DNA of 64,000 nt from Hyphomicrobiaceae bacterium (GCA_022844275.1 JALHMB010000006.1:447556-511555), one strand, 5' to 3'; shown: positions 11,949 through 21,613, counted from the stretch's first letter. Translations and numbers: made by a program. The notes: generated by a model not told the origin, from the sequence alone.

Positions 11949-12701
11949 ATGCTTTTGAGGTCATTGGCGGTTGGTGCGTGCCTTGCGCTTGCAGCCTGCT
12001 CGTCAACGGAAATGGGTGCGGATGCCTTCTCGACGAGTGCGACAGATACGGAAGGGGCTCCGAGGAAGAAAGTTGCCCAGCTGCCGCGGTGCGAGCAACC
12101 GCTCGGCACCGTCGCGCTGGTCGACAAGGATATCCCGGTGCTTGCCAGCACGGGGCTCACTGCGCCGTCCTCGGTGCTGCGCCTCATGATTACCCAGTCG
12201 AACTGCTTCCAGATCGTCGACCGTGGCGAAGCCATGGATAGCATCATGGCGGAGCGCAGCGTTACCAAGAAGGGCAAGCGCTCGCAGCTTGTGCGTGCCG
12301 ACTACTTCCTGACCCCCGACATTCTCTCCGCGAATGAGAACGCAGGCGGCGTCGACGCAGGCGTCGGTCGGTTTCTGCCCGGTTACGCCGGCACGGTTGC
12401 CGGTTCTCTTTCTGTGAAGGTGCAGGAGGCGCAGGTCGCTATCTACCTCACCAGCGGCAAGACGGGCGTACAGGTCGCGGCTGCGACCGGCAAGGCATCG
12501 ACGGCTGACGCTGGCTTCGACTTCTCGCGCGCGAGTTGGGGTGGGGCCGGTGGTGGTGGCGTCTACTCGAACACTGAGATCGGCAAGACCGTCTCGGCGG
12601 CCTTCTTCGATGCCTATACGAACCTCGTGCGCCAGGTGAGTGCGCAGCCCCAGCAGGTCGCGAAAGCGCCGACTCCCGTGAAGAAGACGGTGAAGCAGTA
12701 G
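11949..12701 (+). CDS. CsgG/HfaB-type outer-membrane lipoprotein
   Basis: About 250 residues. A lipoprotein signal peptide (LLRSLAVGACLALAACSS, lipobox LAAC) is followed by a CsgG-like periplasmic domain: VALVDKDIPVLAS, LRLMITQSNCFQIVDRGEAM, and a C-terminal strand region with VQEAQVAIYLTSGKTGVQ and GKTVSAAFFDAYTNLV. CsgG/HfaB proteins form outer-membrane export or anchor complexes for curli or holdfast. The curli and holdfast partners are not nearby, so the specific role is open. ATG 11949 is favoured over ATG 11943 because CGGGAG (11937-11942) lies 6 nt before it. Confidence 0.75.
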   Translation: MLLRSLAVGACLALAACSSTEMGADAFSTSATDTEGAPRKKVAQLPRCEQPLGTVALVDKDIPVLASTGLTAPSSVLRLMITQSNCFQIVDRGEAMDSIMAERSVTKKGKRSQLVRADYFLTPDILSANENAGGVDAGVGRFLPGYAGTVAGSLSVKVQEAQVAIYLTSGKTGVQVAAATGKASTADAGFDFSRASWGGAGGGGVYSNTEIGKTVSAAFFDAYTNLVRQVSAQPQQVAKAPTPVKKTVKQ

Positions 12702-12736
12702 CGCTCCGCCTCTCAGCGGCGAGTAGGAAAATCCGG

Positions 12737-12761
12737 ACGGGCCGCCTAACTGGCGGCCCGT
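12737..12761. terminator. Bidirectional terminator with the folA stop in its loop
   Basis: ACGGGCCGCC, loop TAACT, GGCGGCCCGT: a perfect 10-bp stem between the convergent lipoprotein gene (ends 12701) and folA (ends 12746). The folA stop codon (12746-12748, minus strand) falls at the stem-loop junction, so folA translation runs into the hairpin. Confidence 0.75.
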
Positions 12762-13342
12762 TCGTATGTGTGGAGTGTTGCAACCGCGCTATCGCGAGGA
12801 TCCGGCTGAAGGGGCGTTCGCGAAACCTCGCGCCAGACATTCGGATCTAGCTCGGGGAAGTGCGTGTCGCCGTCGGGGCGTGCATGAATGCGCGTGAGGC
12901 AGATGCGGCCGGCGATCGGCAACATCGCCGCGAAGATCTCGGCACCACCAATCACTGTAATCTCGTCGACACCGCGCGCGGCAGCGCGCGTGCGCGCGAT
13001 GTCCAGCGCTTCATTGATGCTGCTCGTGCACTCGATGCCATCGGCAGAGAAGTCGACCTTGCGCGTGACCACGATGTTGTCGCGACCTGCGAGAGGCTTG
13101 CCGATCGAGTCATAGGTCTTGCGGCCCATGATCACGGGCTTGCCCATGGTGAGGCGGCGGAAGGTCTTCAGATCGGATGGCACGTGCCAAGGGATAGCGC
13201 CGTCGCGGCCGATCACGCCGTTCTCGGCCACGGCAACGACGAACGTGATGATTGGGTCAGTCCGACCAGGGTCGTGGTTCTTCGCGCCGAGGTCTGCGCT
13301 CGGTCGATGCTGTTTGGACAGGGGCCTGGCGTCTGAAGTCAA
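12746..13342 (-). CDS. folA: Dihydrofolate reductase (start uncertain)
   Basis: NADPH-dependent reduction of dihydrofolate to tetrahydrofolate. Family motifs: VVAVAENGVIGRDGAIPWHV, LKTFRRLTMGKPVIMGRKTY, GRDNIVVTR, and VIGGAEIFAAMLPIA. The problem is the start: the conserved domain begins at about 13250, but no ATG or GTG lies just before it, and the preceding gene's TGA (13257-13259) overlaps this frame. TTG 13342 is my choice because AGAAG lies 7 nt upstream; it adds about 31 residues and overlaps the upstream gene by 86 nt. GTG 13348 and GTG 13438 are alternatives, as is a rare start near 13250. The thyA usually linked to folA is absent. Confidence 0.82.
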   Translation of the reverse strand: MTSDARPLSKQHRPSADLGAKNHDPGRTDPIITFVVAVAENGVIGRDGAIPWHVPSDLKTFRRLTMGKPVIMGRKTYDSIGKPLAGRDNIVVTRKVDFSADGIECTSSINEALDIARTRAAARGVDEITVIGGAEIFAAMLPIAGRICLTRIHARPDGDTHFPELDPNVWREVSRTPLQPDPRDSAVATLHTYERAAS

Positions 13343-13697
13343 AGCCACACTTCTTTTGAATAGCGACCTGCTCGATGGTCTCGAACTCACCTTTGAGGCG
13401 GGCGAGCTCGGCCGAGTTCTGGTCGTTGCCGCCGACAAGGAATGCTGCCGGCCAGAAAATCACAACAGCAACGCCTGTGGCGATCGCATCGTTCGTCGCC
13501 TTCTGATCCTGTACGCCGGATAAGTGGGCGACGCGCGAGGAAATGCGCTGAGCCTCCAGCGATAGCTGGCTGCAATCATATTGGCTGTACTGCAGCGGCG
13601 AAACGTACTGAGGGCCGATCTTGTCCGACGTCGACGCGCAACCTGCGGACACACTCAATATTGCAGCCAATAATGCTGCTTTCCCGAAACGATCCAT
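13257..13697 (-). CDS. Putative lipoprotein
   Basis: A 146-residue predicted lipoprotein of unknown function. The signal peptide MDRFGKAALLAAILSVSAGC has lipobox SAGC. The mature part has QYDCSQLSLEAQRISSRVAH, a single hydrophobic stretch (TGVAVVIFWPAAFLVGG), a short helix with AELARLKGEFETIEQVAIQK, and a charged tail. The layout (conserved Cys, amphipathic helix, short membrane-like hairpin) is shared by many small uncharacterised alphaproteobacterial lipoproteins. ATG 13697 was chosen because it starts the signal peptide; the upstream extension is not secretory. Its stop overlaps the folA frame, suggesting translational coupling. Confidence 0.68.
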   Translation of the reverse strand: MDRFGKAALLAAILSVSAGCASTSDKIGPQYVSPLQYSQYDCSQLSLEAQRISSRVAHLSGVQDQKATNDAIATGVAVVIFWPAAFLVGGNDQNSAELARLKGEFETIEQVAIQKKCGFDFRRQAPVQTASTERRPRREEPRPWSD

Positions 13698-13841
13698 ACG
13701 CGTACTCCCCCAGCGTCCCGCGCCAAATCGAGCACCAACGTGGAATGTCAGCAACTGCCCGTGGCGCACCAGCATCGCAAAGCCGCTGAGTCTGGGACGG
13801 AATTGCCACACTTTGATCGGGGGCAATCTGTGCGATCTGCC

Positions 13842-14468
13842 TCAGCCGGGGATCGCGGCTGCCTTGAAGGGTGCAAGCGCCTCGCAGCGTGCCGTGAAGC
13901 GCGCGACGTTCGGCGCCTTCTCGGCGAGGCCCAGGTTCGGCCGCACCAACTGAGCGAACGTGAAGCCGACAGCAGTCGTGATATCGGCCTGGCTCATGCG
14001 CTCCGTGCCGGCGATCCAATCGTCCGGGCCGAGCTTGGCGATTATGCCATCGAGATACTCGAAGCCGGCGACGACCTGCGCATCATTGTGCCGGACCCAA
14101 GGCTTGTGGACTTTCTCCTCCGGGCGGAAGCGGTATTCGTAGGCAGACCACACGGCCTTGTCGACCGAGCCGAGCGCGACAGTGGTGAGCTTCAGAACGT
14201 GGCGACGCTCGGCACCGCCCTCGGGCACGAGGCGCCTCTCCGGTCCGGCCAGCTCGTCGAGGTAGTCGAGGATGATGGCGCTGTCGATCACGGCTTCGCC
14301 ATCTTCGAGTACGAGCGCTGGAACGCGCGTCAGCGGATTGTGCGGCGTTACGAGCTCCGGCTTGTCGAAGACCGGCACAGCATCGAGCATGAAGGGAATG
14401 TCCATGGCGTTGAGGCTGACTGCCGTGCGGCGCACGTACGGGGATCTCAGGATGCCGATCAGTCGCAT
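13842..14468 (-). CDS. Glutathione S-transferase family protein
   Basis: A 208-residue two-domain transferase. The thioredoxin-like N-terminal domain has ILRSPYVRRTAVSLNAMD in the catalytic position (Ser-Pro), the cis-proline in TRVPALVLEDG, and the glutathione-binding DSAIILDYLDEL. An all-helical C-terminal domain includes SQADITTAVGFTF. It conjugates or reduces electrophiles with glutathione in the cytoplasm; the substrate is unknown. ATG 14468 (MRLIGILRSPYVRR) matches family starts; the frame continues upstream without similarity. Confidence 0.88.
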   Translation of the reverse strand: MRLIGILRSPYVRRTAVSLNAMDIPFMLDAVPVFDKPELVTPHNPLTRVPALVLEDGEAVIDSAIILDYLDELAGPERRLVPEGGAERRHVLKLTTVALGSVDKAVWSAYEYRFRPEEKVHKPWVRHNDAQVVAGFEYLDGIIAKLGPDDWIAGTERMSQADITTAVGFTFAQLVRPNLGLAEKAPNVARFTARCEALAPFKAAAIPG

Positions 14469-14650
14469 GGATGTCCTCGCGGGTTGGACGTGGGTACGGA
14501 CCACGCCTCGTTGCCGTCCTCCCTATCTGGCGGCATCGGGCACGAAGCATCAAGCCCCCACATTCCTGGCCCTTGCCTGCGGCGAGCGATACAGTCGGCC
14601 GCGAAGCCCCCAAAGTGGGGCGACCAATCAGTTCCGGGAGGAGCGCACGC

Positions 14651-15109
14651 ATGCCCATCCGCACCCTGCTGCTGACCGGCGCCATCCTGGCGACCATGCC
14701 GGCGGACGCGCTCGCGGCCGACCGCGCCAAGGCGACGCTCGACTGCAAGGCCGCCAAGAGCCCTGAATTCGCCTATGACTGCACGCTGGACCTCGCCAAC
14801 GCACGGACGGGCGCGCCGCTCGATGGGGCGACCATCGTCCTCGGCGCCGACATGCCATCCATGCCCATGGTGCACAATGTGCCGCCCTTCGAGTTCAAGC
14901 CGACGGGCCAGCCGGGCCGCTATCAGGCGCGCATCCAGCTCGATATGTACGGCCCTTGGGCCATCAAGCTGCGCGTCACCGGGCCGCTGCGGGACGAGGT
15001 GGTGGCCGTCTACCAGTTCGGCACCGAGGGCTCGGAGCTGCGCAAGCGCGGAGCCGGCAGCAAGCCTGCGGCCAAGCCGGAGCCCAAGCCCGGCCAGCAC
15101 CGCCATTAA
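14651..15109 (+). CDS. YtkA/FixH-like periplasmic protein
   Basis: A 152-residue exported protein. The signal peptide MPIRTLLLTGAILATMPADA is followed by an immunoglobulin-like domain of the YtkA type (LDCKAAKSPEFAYDCTLDL, MPSMPMVHNVPPFEF, GRYQARIQLDMYGPWAIKL) and a Lys/Pro-rich tail. The Met/His-rich 'DMPSMPMVH' segment is typical of this family, often found near copper or cytochrome oxidase genes, but no such genes adjoin it here. ATG 14651 is preceded by a strong GGGAGGAG (14636-14643). Function unproven. Confidence 0.72.
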   Translation: MPIRTLLLTGAILATMPADALAADRAKATLDCKAAKSPEFAYDCTLDLANARTGAPLDGATIVLGADMPSMPMVHNVPPFEFKPTGQPGRYQARIQLDMYGPWAIKLRVTGPLRDEVVAVYQFGTEGSELRKRGAGSKPAAKPEPKPGQHRH

Positions 15110-15266
15110 TCCGATCCAGGAAATTCCGACTTGAGAGGTCGCGGATGCAGTCCGGTGCTTGAGGTGATATCAACGCGCCGGAAGCAGGAGTGAGATGCAA
15201 ATCTCGGATGGACACCAATGAATGCCCATCTAAGACAATCACACTCCAGGAAGCGCAGGCACTCAC

Positions 15267-15806
15267 TTGACCATACCCAATCTGATCACGCTCGGCCGTG
15301 TCATCATCATTCCCATCATTTTCTGGCTGCTCGTGAGCGGGCAGACGCGCAGCGCATTTCTGTTGTTCGTGCTCGCAGGCGTCACCGACGCCGTCGACGG
15401 CTGGCTCGCCAAGCGCTGGAACATGCAGACCGAGCTCGGCGCCTACCTTGACCCGATGGCCGACAAGCTGTTGATCGTCTCGATCTACGTGGCCCTCGGT
15501 GTTGCCGCGCAGCTCCCCTCCTGGCTGGTGATCGCCGTCGTCTCGCGCGACATCCTCATCGTGCTCGGAGTACTATTGTGTTGGATCATCGGCCAGCCGG
15601 TCGCAATTCAGCCGCACGCCGTGAGCAAGGCCAACACAGTTAGTCAGCTCATGCTCGCAGCGCTCGTGCTGGCGGACGAAGGTTTCAATCTCGGGCTCGG
15701 CGGCTTGAGAACGACGCTGATCTGGCTGACGGCCGTGCTGACGGCGTCCTCGCTCGCGGTCTACGTGCGCACATTCGTGTCGCATCTGGCCGGAAACGGC
15801 CGCTGA
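15267..15806 (+). CDS. CDP-alcohol phosphatidyltransferase (PgsA-like)
   Basis: A 179-residue membrane protein related to phosphatidylglycerophosphate and cardiolipin synthases, transferring a phosphatidyl group from CDP-diacylglycerol to an alcohol. It starts IPNLITLGRVIIIPIIFWLL; the active-site signature is DAVDGWLAKRW then LGAYLDPMADK. The usual arginine after DGxxA is lysine here (AKR). About five membrane segments are predicted. The TTG start at 15267 is preceded by GGAAG. It begins a collinear run of five genes (to 21536). Whether this or another copy is the housekeeping PgsA cannot be told. Confidence 0.88.
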   Translation: MTIPNLITLGRVIIIPIIFWLLVSGQTRSAFLLFVLAGVTDAVDGWLAKRWNMQTELGAYLDPMADKLLIVSIYVALGVAAQLPSWLVIAVVSRDILIVLGVLLCWIIGQPVAIQPHAVSKANTVSQLMLAALVLADEGFNLGLGGLRTTLIWLTAVLTASSLAVYVRTFVSHLAGNGR

Positions 15807-15858
15807 GACGACCGGATCGACGACGCCCATCGGCGCGTTGGCCTAGAGGGGAATTCAG

Positions 15859-16986
15859 GTGCCGAACGACGACGACAGCACGCCGCGTGCCGCCCTTCAC
15901 ACCAACCGGCACCTCACCTTCTGGCTTGTTACTGCCGTGCTCGCATTGGGGCTCGTGTGGCTCCTCAGCGATATCCTGCTGCCGTTCGTTGTCGGCGCTG
16001 CCATTGCCTTCTTTCTGAACCCGCTGGCCGACAGACTCGCTCAAATGGGTCTCGGTCGCACGGGGGCCTCTGCCCTGATCATCATCGTTTGGGCGCTGGT
16101 ATTGGTGTTCTTATTGATCCTTCTTGGTCCGTTGATTGGCGATCAGTTCCGTCAGCTCGCCGAGTCGCTGCCGGGGGACATGAAGCGGTTGATGGGGTTG
16201 CTCCAGAATGCCGCGCGCAATTTGCTCGGCGCCCGCTATGAGGAAATCTACGCAGGCCTCGAGCGCGGATTGGCCGGCATGACTCAAAGCTGGACGACCA
16301 GCGTCGGCTGGGCTGTGCAGCGGCTCTGGGATCGCGGGCTCGCGTTGGTCAATCTGCTCTCACTTATATTGATCACGCCTGTGGTTGCTTTCTATCTGCT
16401 CGCCGACTGGCCGCGCGTTGTCGCGCGTATAGACGAGGCTCTGCCGCGCGAGCACGCTCCGACCATTCGCTTGCTCGCCGGCGAGATCAACGATGCCATC
16501 GCTGCATTCGTTCGTGGTCAAGGCACGATCTGCCTGATCCTCGCCGTACTCTACTCTGTCGGCCTCTCGCTGATCGGATTGCGCTATGGTCTGCTGATCG
16601 GGCTGGCAGCCGGACTCATGAGTTTCGTTCCGGTGATCGGCGGTGCCTTTGGATTTATTCTAGCCAGCGGCGTCGCCATTGCGCAGGGCTGGCCGGATTT
16701 GACGCTCTTGTTCAAGGTGGCCGCGGTTTTCGCCGTGATCTCCGTCGTGGATAGCGGGATCCTATCGCCGCGCATTGTCGGACCACGCGTCGGCCTGCAC
16801 CCGGTGTGGCTGATCTTCTCGGTGCTTGCTTTCGGCTCGCTACTCGGCCTCGTCGGCGTTCTCATCGCCGTGCCCGTAGCAGCAGCCATTGCGGTACTGG
16901 TCCGTTTTGCGGTTCGCCTCTATCTCGAAAGCGAAATCTATCGCGGTCCGCCGTCCCCACCGAGCACGGGAGAGGCCGCACCATGA
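15859..16986 (+). CDS. AI-2E family transporter (PerM-like permease)
   Basis: A 375-residue polytopic inner-membrane protein of the AI-2E/PerM exporter family. Two N-terminal membrane segments (LTFWLVTAVLALGLVWLL, FVVGAAIAFFLNPLADRL) are followed by a soluble helical loop (about 100-165) and a C-terminal bundle with the conserved YGLLIGLAAGLMSFVPVIGG and LSPRIVGPRVGLHPV. The transported substrate is not known in most members. GTG 15859 follows AGAGGGGAA. Its TGA overlaps the hda ATG by 3 nt (ATGA), so the two are translationally coupled, an arrangement frequent in Hyphomicrobiales. Confidence 0.92.
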   Translation: MPNDDDSTPRAALHTNRHLTFWLVTAVLALGLVWLLSDILLPFVVGAAIAFFLNPLADRLAQMGLGRTGASALIIIVWALVLVFLLILLGPLIGDQFRQLAESLPGDMKRLMGLLQNAARNLLGARYEEIYAGLERGLAGMTQSWTTSVGWAVQRLWDRGLALVNLLSLILITPVVAFYLLADWPRVVARIDEALPREHAPTIRLLAGEINDAIAAFVRGQGTICLILAVLYSVGLSLIGLRYGLLIGLAAGLMSFVPVIGGAFGFILASGVAIAQGWPDLTLLFKVAAVFAVISVVDSGILSPRIVGPRVGLHPVWLIFSVLAFGSLLGLVGVLIAVPVAAAIAVLVRFAVRLYLESEIYRGPPSPPSTGEAAP

Positions 16987-17684
16987 GCCGCGCCAGCGAG
17001 CAGTTCGTCTTCGACTGGGGCACGCGCCCGGCGCTCGAGGCCGAGGACTTCCTCGTCGGCCCGTCGAATGCCGCCGCGGTGGCGCTGGTCGACCGATGGC
17101 CGGACTGGGCGATGGCCTCGGCGCTCGTCGTCGGCCCGGCGCAGAGCGGCAAGAGCCATCTCGCTCACGTCTGGCAGCTCCGGTCCGAGGCCACGATGCT
17201 CGCCGCCGCCGAACTCGATGAGATGCATATCCCTGAGCTGATGGGTCGCCCCGCCGTCGTGGTGGAGGACATCGACCGCGGCATCGCCTCCGAGCAGGCG
17301 CTTTTCCACCTGCTCAATCTGGCACGCGAGCAACGTGCATCCCTGCTGCTGACGTCGCGGGCGCCCGCAGGGGAACTTACGATTGCCCTCCCGGATTTAC
17401 GATCCAGGCTCAGGGCCCTGGCCATGACCGCGATCGGCGCACCGGACCAGACGCTGCTGACCGCCCTCCTCGTGAAGCTCCTGACCGACCGCCAGATCAC
17501 CGCTGCCCCGGCTGTCGTGCACTATCTGGCTCGGGAGCTGGATCGCTCCTTCGCGGCGGCGGCCCGCCTCGTCGAGGTGCTCGACCGCCTTTCGCTGGCC
17601 CAGCGGCGGCCCGTGACCCGGACCCTCGCAAGCGAGGCCCTGGCCGAACTCCGGGAGGCGGAAATGAGCGAAAAAGGCGGCTGA
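16983..17684 (+). CDS. hdaA: DnaA-related regulator HdaA
   Basis: A 233-residue DnaA-like AAA+ protein that, with the loaded sliding clamp, promotes ATP hydrolysis by DnaA and prevents re-initiation. The N-terminal EQFVFDW resembles the clamp-binding motif of Hda. Then come VVGPAQSGKSHLAHVW (Walker A), VVVEDID (Walker B) and ALPDLRSRLRALA (arginine-finger region). It lacks the DnaA DNA-binding domain IV, as expected for Hda. It overlaps the upstream permease by ATGA and precedes ppk1 by 109 nt, the normal order in rhizobia. Confidence 0.9.
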   Translation: MSRASEQFVFDWGTRPALEAEDFLVGPSNAAAVALVDRWPDWAMASALVVGPAQSGKSHLAHVWQLRSEATMLAAAELDEMHIPELMGRPAVVVEDIDRGIASEQALFHLLNLAREQRASLLLTSRAPAGELTIALPDLRSRLRALAMTAIGAPDQTLLTALLVKLLTDRQITAAPAVVHYLARELDRSFAAAARLVEVLDRLSLAQRRPVTRTLASEALAELREAEMSEKGG

Positions 17685-17793
17685 ACATCGCTCAATATGG
17701 GCGACATTTGAATGTCGTGAATTTATTGCAGGTATATTCGCTTTTGGGCCGCGCTCTGCAGAGCGAGCGGTAATGCGGCAAGGAGAGTGAGCT

Positions 17794-19998
17794 GTGTCGG
17801 GCAGCAGAGTGCGTGCGCGCGCGAAAATCGAGGTGAACAATCCGGCGCCGGTGGAGGCACCGCAGGGTCCCGCGCGCTATTACAACCGCGAGCTATCCTG
17901 GTTGCAATTCAACACGCGCGTGCTCGACGAGGCGCGCAATCGCCGCCATCCCGTCCTCGAACGGCTGCGCTTCCTGTCCATCTCGGCCTCGAACCTCGAC
18001 GAGTTCTACATGGTTCGCGTCGCCGGGTTGCATGGGCAGGTCAAAGCCAAGGTCTCGAACCTCAGCAACGACGGCCTGACGCCCGCCCAGCAGCTCGATG
18101 CGATCAACAAGTTCGTCGCCAATCTGTCGGCCGAGCAGCAGGCCTGCTGGAGCGAACTCAGCCGCGAGATGTCCGAGGTCGGCATCTCCATCGTCTCGCC
18201 GGACCAGCTCACCGAGGGCGAGCGGGCTTGGCTCGAGAGCTATTTCATGAAGCACCTATTCCCGGTGCTGACACCCATCGCCGTCGATCCAGCGCACCCA
18301 TTTCCCTTCATTCACAATCGCGGTTTCACCCTCGGCCTCGAACTCGCCAAGAAAAAGGGCGGCGAGGCCATGCACGCGCTGATGCCGATCCCGGCGCCGG
18401 TCGATCGCTTCCTGAAGCTGCCCGCGGGCGAGGAGACGGGCGCGATCCGCTTCATGCGCATCGAGACGCTGATCGGTCACTTCGCCTCGCTGCTCTTTCC
18501 CGGCTATGTCGTCAAACGGCAGGGCGCCTTCCGCATCCTGCGCGACAGCGACATCGAGGTCGAGGAAGAGGCAGAAGATCTCGTTCGCTCGTTCGAGAGC
18601 GCGCTCAAGCGACGTCGCCGCGGCTCCGTGATCCGGCTCGAGATCGACGCATACATGCCGCAGGAGCTGCGGACGTTCGTCGTCGATCAGCTCAGGGTCA
18701 GCGAGGCGGATACGTATGTGCAGGAGGGCCTGCTCGGCCTCGGCGATACGTCACAGCTCATCGTCAATGATCGCCCCGATCTCGTGTTCCCGCCTTTCAC
18801 CATTCGCTTTCCCGAGCGCATCCGCGAGCACAACGGCGACTGCTTCGCCGCGATCAAGGCCAAGGACATCGTCGTCCATCACCCCTATGAAGCGTTCGAC
18901 GTGGTCGTGCAGTTCCTGCGTCAGGCAGGCGCCGATCCCGACGTGCTCGCCATCAAGTGGACGCTCTACCGAACGTCCAAGGACAGCCCGATCGTCCGCG
19001 CCCTCAAGGAGGCCGCCGATCTCGGCAAGTCAGTGACGGCGGTGATCGAGCTCAAGGCCCGCTTCGACGAAGCTGCGAACATTCGCCTCGCACGCGATCT
19101 CGAAAGCTCGGGCGTGCACGTGGTCTATGGCTTCATCGAACTCAAGACGCACGCCAAGCTCGGCATGATCGTGCGCAAGGAAGGCGCCGAGCTCGTCTCC
19201 TACTGCCACATCGGCACGGGCAACTATCACCCGCAGACGGCGCGCATCTACACCGACCTCTCGTTCTTTACGGCCGATGCCGCAATCGCGCGCGACGTGA
19301 ATCGCATTCTCAACTTCGTGACAGGCTATGGCGAGCAGGCCGAGCTCGAAACGATGGCCGCGAGCCCCTTCGGCATCCGCCGGCGCATCCTGGAAAGCAT
19401 TAGGGCCGAGACCGAGCACGCCCGTGCCGGCCGCCCTGCCGCCATCTGGATGAAGATGAACTCCCTCGTCGACACGCAGGTCATCGAGGCCTTGTACGAG
19501 GCCTCGAATGCCGGTGTCGAAATCGACCTCGTCGTGCGCGGCATTTGCTGCCTGAGGCCTGGCGTTCCCGGCATGTCCGAGAACATTCGCGTCAAAAGCA
19601 TCATCGGGCGCTTTCTCGAGCACGGCCGCATTTATTGCTTCGGCAATGGACATGGGCTCCCCCATCCGAAGGCGATCGTGTATATCAGCTCGGCGGACAT
19701 GATGCCGCGCAACCTCGACCGGCGCGTTGAGGCTATGGTGCCGGTGACTAACCCAACGGTACACGCGCAGATCCTCGATCAGATCATGACGGCGAACTTG
19801 AAAGACAATCAGCAGAGCTGGCTCGTGCAGCCCGACGGATCGAGCCGACGGATCGCGCCTGACGAGAGCGAGAAGCCGTTCAACGCGCACGAGTACTTCA
19901 TGTTCAATCCGAGCCTGTCGGGACGCGGCCAGTCGCTGAAGAGCCATTCGCCGCCGCGCTTCAAGCTCGAGGACCGGGACGAGAGCAGTAAGCAGTGA
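17794..19998 (+). CDS. ppk1: Polyphosphate kinase 1
   Basis: A 734-residue PPK1 that makes long-chain polyphosphate from ATP reversibly. The N domain opens [19 protein letters not shown], and [15 protein letters not shown] is conserved. The catalytic core has [29 protein letters not shown] (autophosphorylated His region), [14 protein letters not shown] and [11 protein letters not shown] disordered basic N-terminal tail precedes the domain. The start is GTG 17794, with AAGGAGAGTGAGC upstream. The stop overlaps the ppx start as GTGA, so synthesis and degradation of polyphosphate are translationally coupled. Confidence 0.97.
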   Translation: MSGSRVRARAKIEVNNPAPVEAPQGPARYYNRELSWLQFNTRVLDEARNRRHPVLERLRFLSISASNLDEFYMVRVAGLHGQVKAKVSNLSNDGLTPAQQLDAINKFVANLSAEQQACWSELSREMSEVGISIVSPDQLTEGERAWLESYFMKHLFPVLTPIAVDPAHPFPFIHNRGFTLGLELAKKKGGEAMHALMPIPAPVDRFLKLPAGEETGAIRFMRIETLIGHFASLLFPGYVVKRQGAFRILRDSDIEVEEEAEDLVRSFESALKRRRRGSVIRLEIDAYMPQELRTFVVDQLRVSEADTYVQEGLLGLGDTSQLIVNDRPDLVFPPFTIRFPERIREHNGDCFAAIKAKDIVVHHPYEAFDVVVQFLRQAGADPDVLAIKWTLYRTSKDSPIVRALKEAADLGKSVTAVIELKARFDEAANIRLARDLESSGVHVVYGFIELKTHAKLGMIVRKEGAELVSYCHIGTGNYHPQTARIYTDLSFFTADAAIARDVNRILNFVTGYGEQAELETMAASPFGIRRRILESIRAETEHARAGRPAAIWMKMNSLVDTQVIEALYEASNAGVEIDLVVRGICCLRPGVPGMSENIRVKSIIGRFLEHGRIYCFGNGHGLPHPKAIVYISSADMMPRNLDRRVEAMVPVTNPTVHAQILDQIMTANLKDNQQSWLVQPDGSSRRIAPDESEKPFNAHEYFMFNPSLSGRGQSLKSHSPPRFKLEDRDESSKQ

Positions 19999-21536
19999 AG
20001 TTTGCCGAGGGCAGAGGCGACCGACCGATAGGGCTCGACGAGCTCGAGCCGATCTCGGTGGTCGACATCGGATCCAACTCGGTGCGTCTCGTGGTGTACG
20101 AGGGCGCCATTCGCAGCCCGGCGCCGCTCTTCAACGAGAAGGTCTTGTGCGGGCTCGGGCGCACCGTTGCCTCGACCGGCCGGCTCGATGCCGACGCTGT
20201 CGAGCGCGCCATCGAGGCGCTGCGCCGCTTCCATGCCATCAATCGCGTACTCGGCGTGAAGAACGTACGCGTCATCGCGACGGCCGCCGTGCGCGAAGCC
20301 GCGAACGGGCAAGAGTTCATCGCGCGTGGCGAGCAGGCGATCGGCGCGAAAATCGCGGTCCTCTCCGGCGCGCGTGAAGCGGAGCTTGCGGCAAACGGCA
20401 CGTTCATGGGCATTCCCCATGCCAATGGTATCGCGGGCGATCTCGGCGGCGGCAGCCTCGAGCTGATCGATATCGCCGGAGCCAAATCGACTGCGGCCGC
20501 GACCTTGCCGCTCGGCGGTCTCAGGCTCATCGATACGTCGGGCAACAAGCTCGACAAGGCCATCGAGATCGTCGATGCGAGCCTCGCCGAGCTGCCGTGG
20601 CTCACAGCCGGCGAGGGTCGCACGTTCTATGCGGTTGGAGGCACATGGCGCGCGCTTGCCAAGCTCCACATGGACCTGCGCGAGTATCCGCTGCGCGTCA
20701 TGCACGGCTACAGCATCGAGAGCCGTGCGTGCATCGACTTCTGCGAAAGCATTCGCCGCGCCAAGAAGATCGCCGACATCCGCGGCATCGAGGATGTCGC
20801 GCGGGCTCGTCGCGAAGTACTGCCCTATGGCGCGCTGGTGCTCGAGCGTGTGCTCCGTCGCATGAAGCCGAAGGAAGTGGTGTTCTCCGTCTATGGCGTG
20901 CGCGAGGGCTTGGTGTTCAGCCTGCTCTCGCCGGCCGAGCGCGACCGCGACCCGCTGATCGCCTTCTGCGAGGATCATGCGCGCCTGCACTCGCGCTCGC
21001 TGACGCACGCGCGCGAGCTTTGCGCGTGGACGGACACGCTCTTTGCGGAACCGGGACCGCGCGAGACGTCGGAGGAAATGCGTCTGCGTCATGCCGCGTG
21101 CCTCATCTCGGATGTCGGCTGGCGAGCGCATCCTGACCACCGCGGCGAGCAGAGCCTCAACACAGTCGCCCATGCCGGCCTCGGCGGGATCGACCACGAG
21201 GGCCGCATCTTTCTCGCGCTTACCGTCTATTTCCGCCACGTCGGTACCGGACGCGTGTTCGGCGCCGAGGACGAGCTGCCGTCGGCGCTCAAGACGCTGG
21301 TCTCGCGCCGGACACTGAAGCGCGCGCGCATTCTCGGCGCTGCAATCCGCGCCGCTCACATGCTCTCGATCGGCCGGCCGGGAATCATCGACGAGACGCC
21401 GCTCAGCTACGAGCCGGGTAAACTCGTGCTGAGTCTGCCGGCCACACATCGCGATCTCGATGGCGAGCGGTTGCGTCGCCGCTTCGAGGTGTTGGCCGAG
21501 CTGGTCGACCACAAGCCAGAAATTCGTTATTCTTAA
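19995..21536 (+). CDS. ppx: Exopolyphosphatase / pppGpp phosphohydrolase (Ppx/GppA)
   Basis: A 513-residue member of the ASKHA phosphatase fold that removes terminal phosphate from polyphosphate and possibly from pppGpp. Motifs: [43 protein letters not shown] and [11 protein letters not shown]-terminal HD-like helical region (about 330-510) includes the [14 protein letters not shown] stretch. The start is GTG 19995 inside the ppk1 stop. Its own TAA forms part of a CtrA-type box (21533-21547). The usual next gene, rnd, is not here. Confidence 0.93.
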   Translation: MKFAEGRGDRPIGLDELEPISVVDIGSNSVRLVVYEGAIRSPAPLFNEKVLCGLGRTVASTGRLDADAVERAIEALRRFHAINRVLGVKNVRVIATAAVREAANGQEFIARGEQAIGAKIAVLSGAREAELAANGTFMGIPHANGIAGDLGGGSLELIDIAGAKSTAAATLPLGGLRLIDTSGNKLDKAIEIVDASLAELPWLTAGEGRTFYAVGGTWRALAKLHMDLREYPLRVMHGYSIESRACIDFCESIRRAKKIADIRGIEDVARARREVLPYGALVLERVLRRMKPKEVVFSVYGVREGLVFSLLSPAERDRDPLIAFCEDHARLHSRSLTHARELCAWTDTLFAEPGPRETSEEMRLRHAACLISDVGWRAHPDHRGEQSLNTVAHAGLGGIDHEGRIFLALTVYFRHVGTGRVFGAEDELPSALKTLVSRRTLKRARILGAAIRAAHMLSIGRPGIIDETPLSYEPGKLVLSLPATHRDLDGERLRRRFEVLAELVDHKPEIRYS

Positions 21537-21547
21537 CAGACGCTTAA
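21533..21547. promoter_or_regulatory. Perfect CtrA-type box TTAA-N7-TTAA
   Basis: TTAACAGACGCTTAA, the full palindromic consensus bound by the alphaproteobacterial cell-cycle regulator CtrA. It straddles the ppx stop codon and lies 217 nt upstream of the DnaJ-type gene. Binding is inferred from the motif only. Confidence 0.5.
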
Positions 21548-21613
21548 TCGCTTCCGCCGATGTCCGCCGATCACCGCACGATTGACGGTATATCGATGTG
21601 GATTGGCGCGAAG

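Noticed and set aside
19809..21512. Long minus-strand open frame opposite ppx
   Set aside because: Antisense to a clear Ppx/GppA gene; long antisense frames are common at this G+C content and it has no domain.
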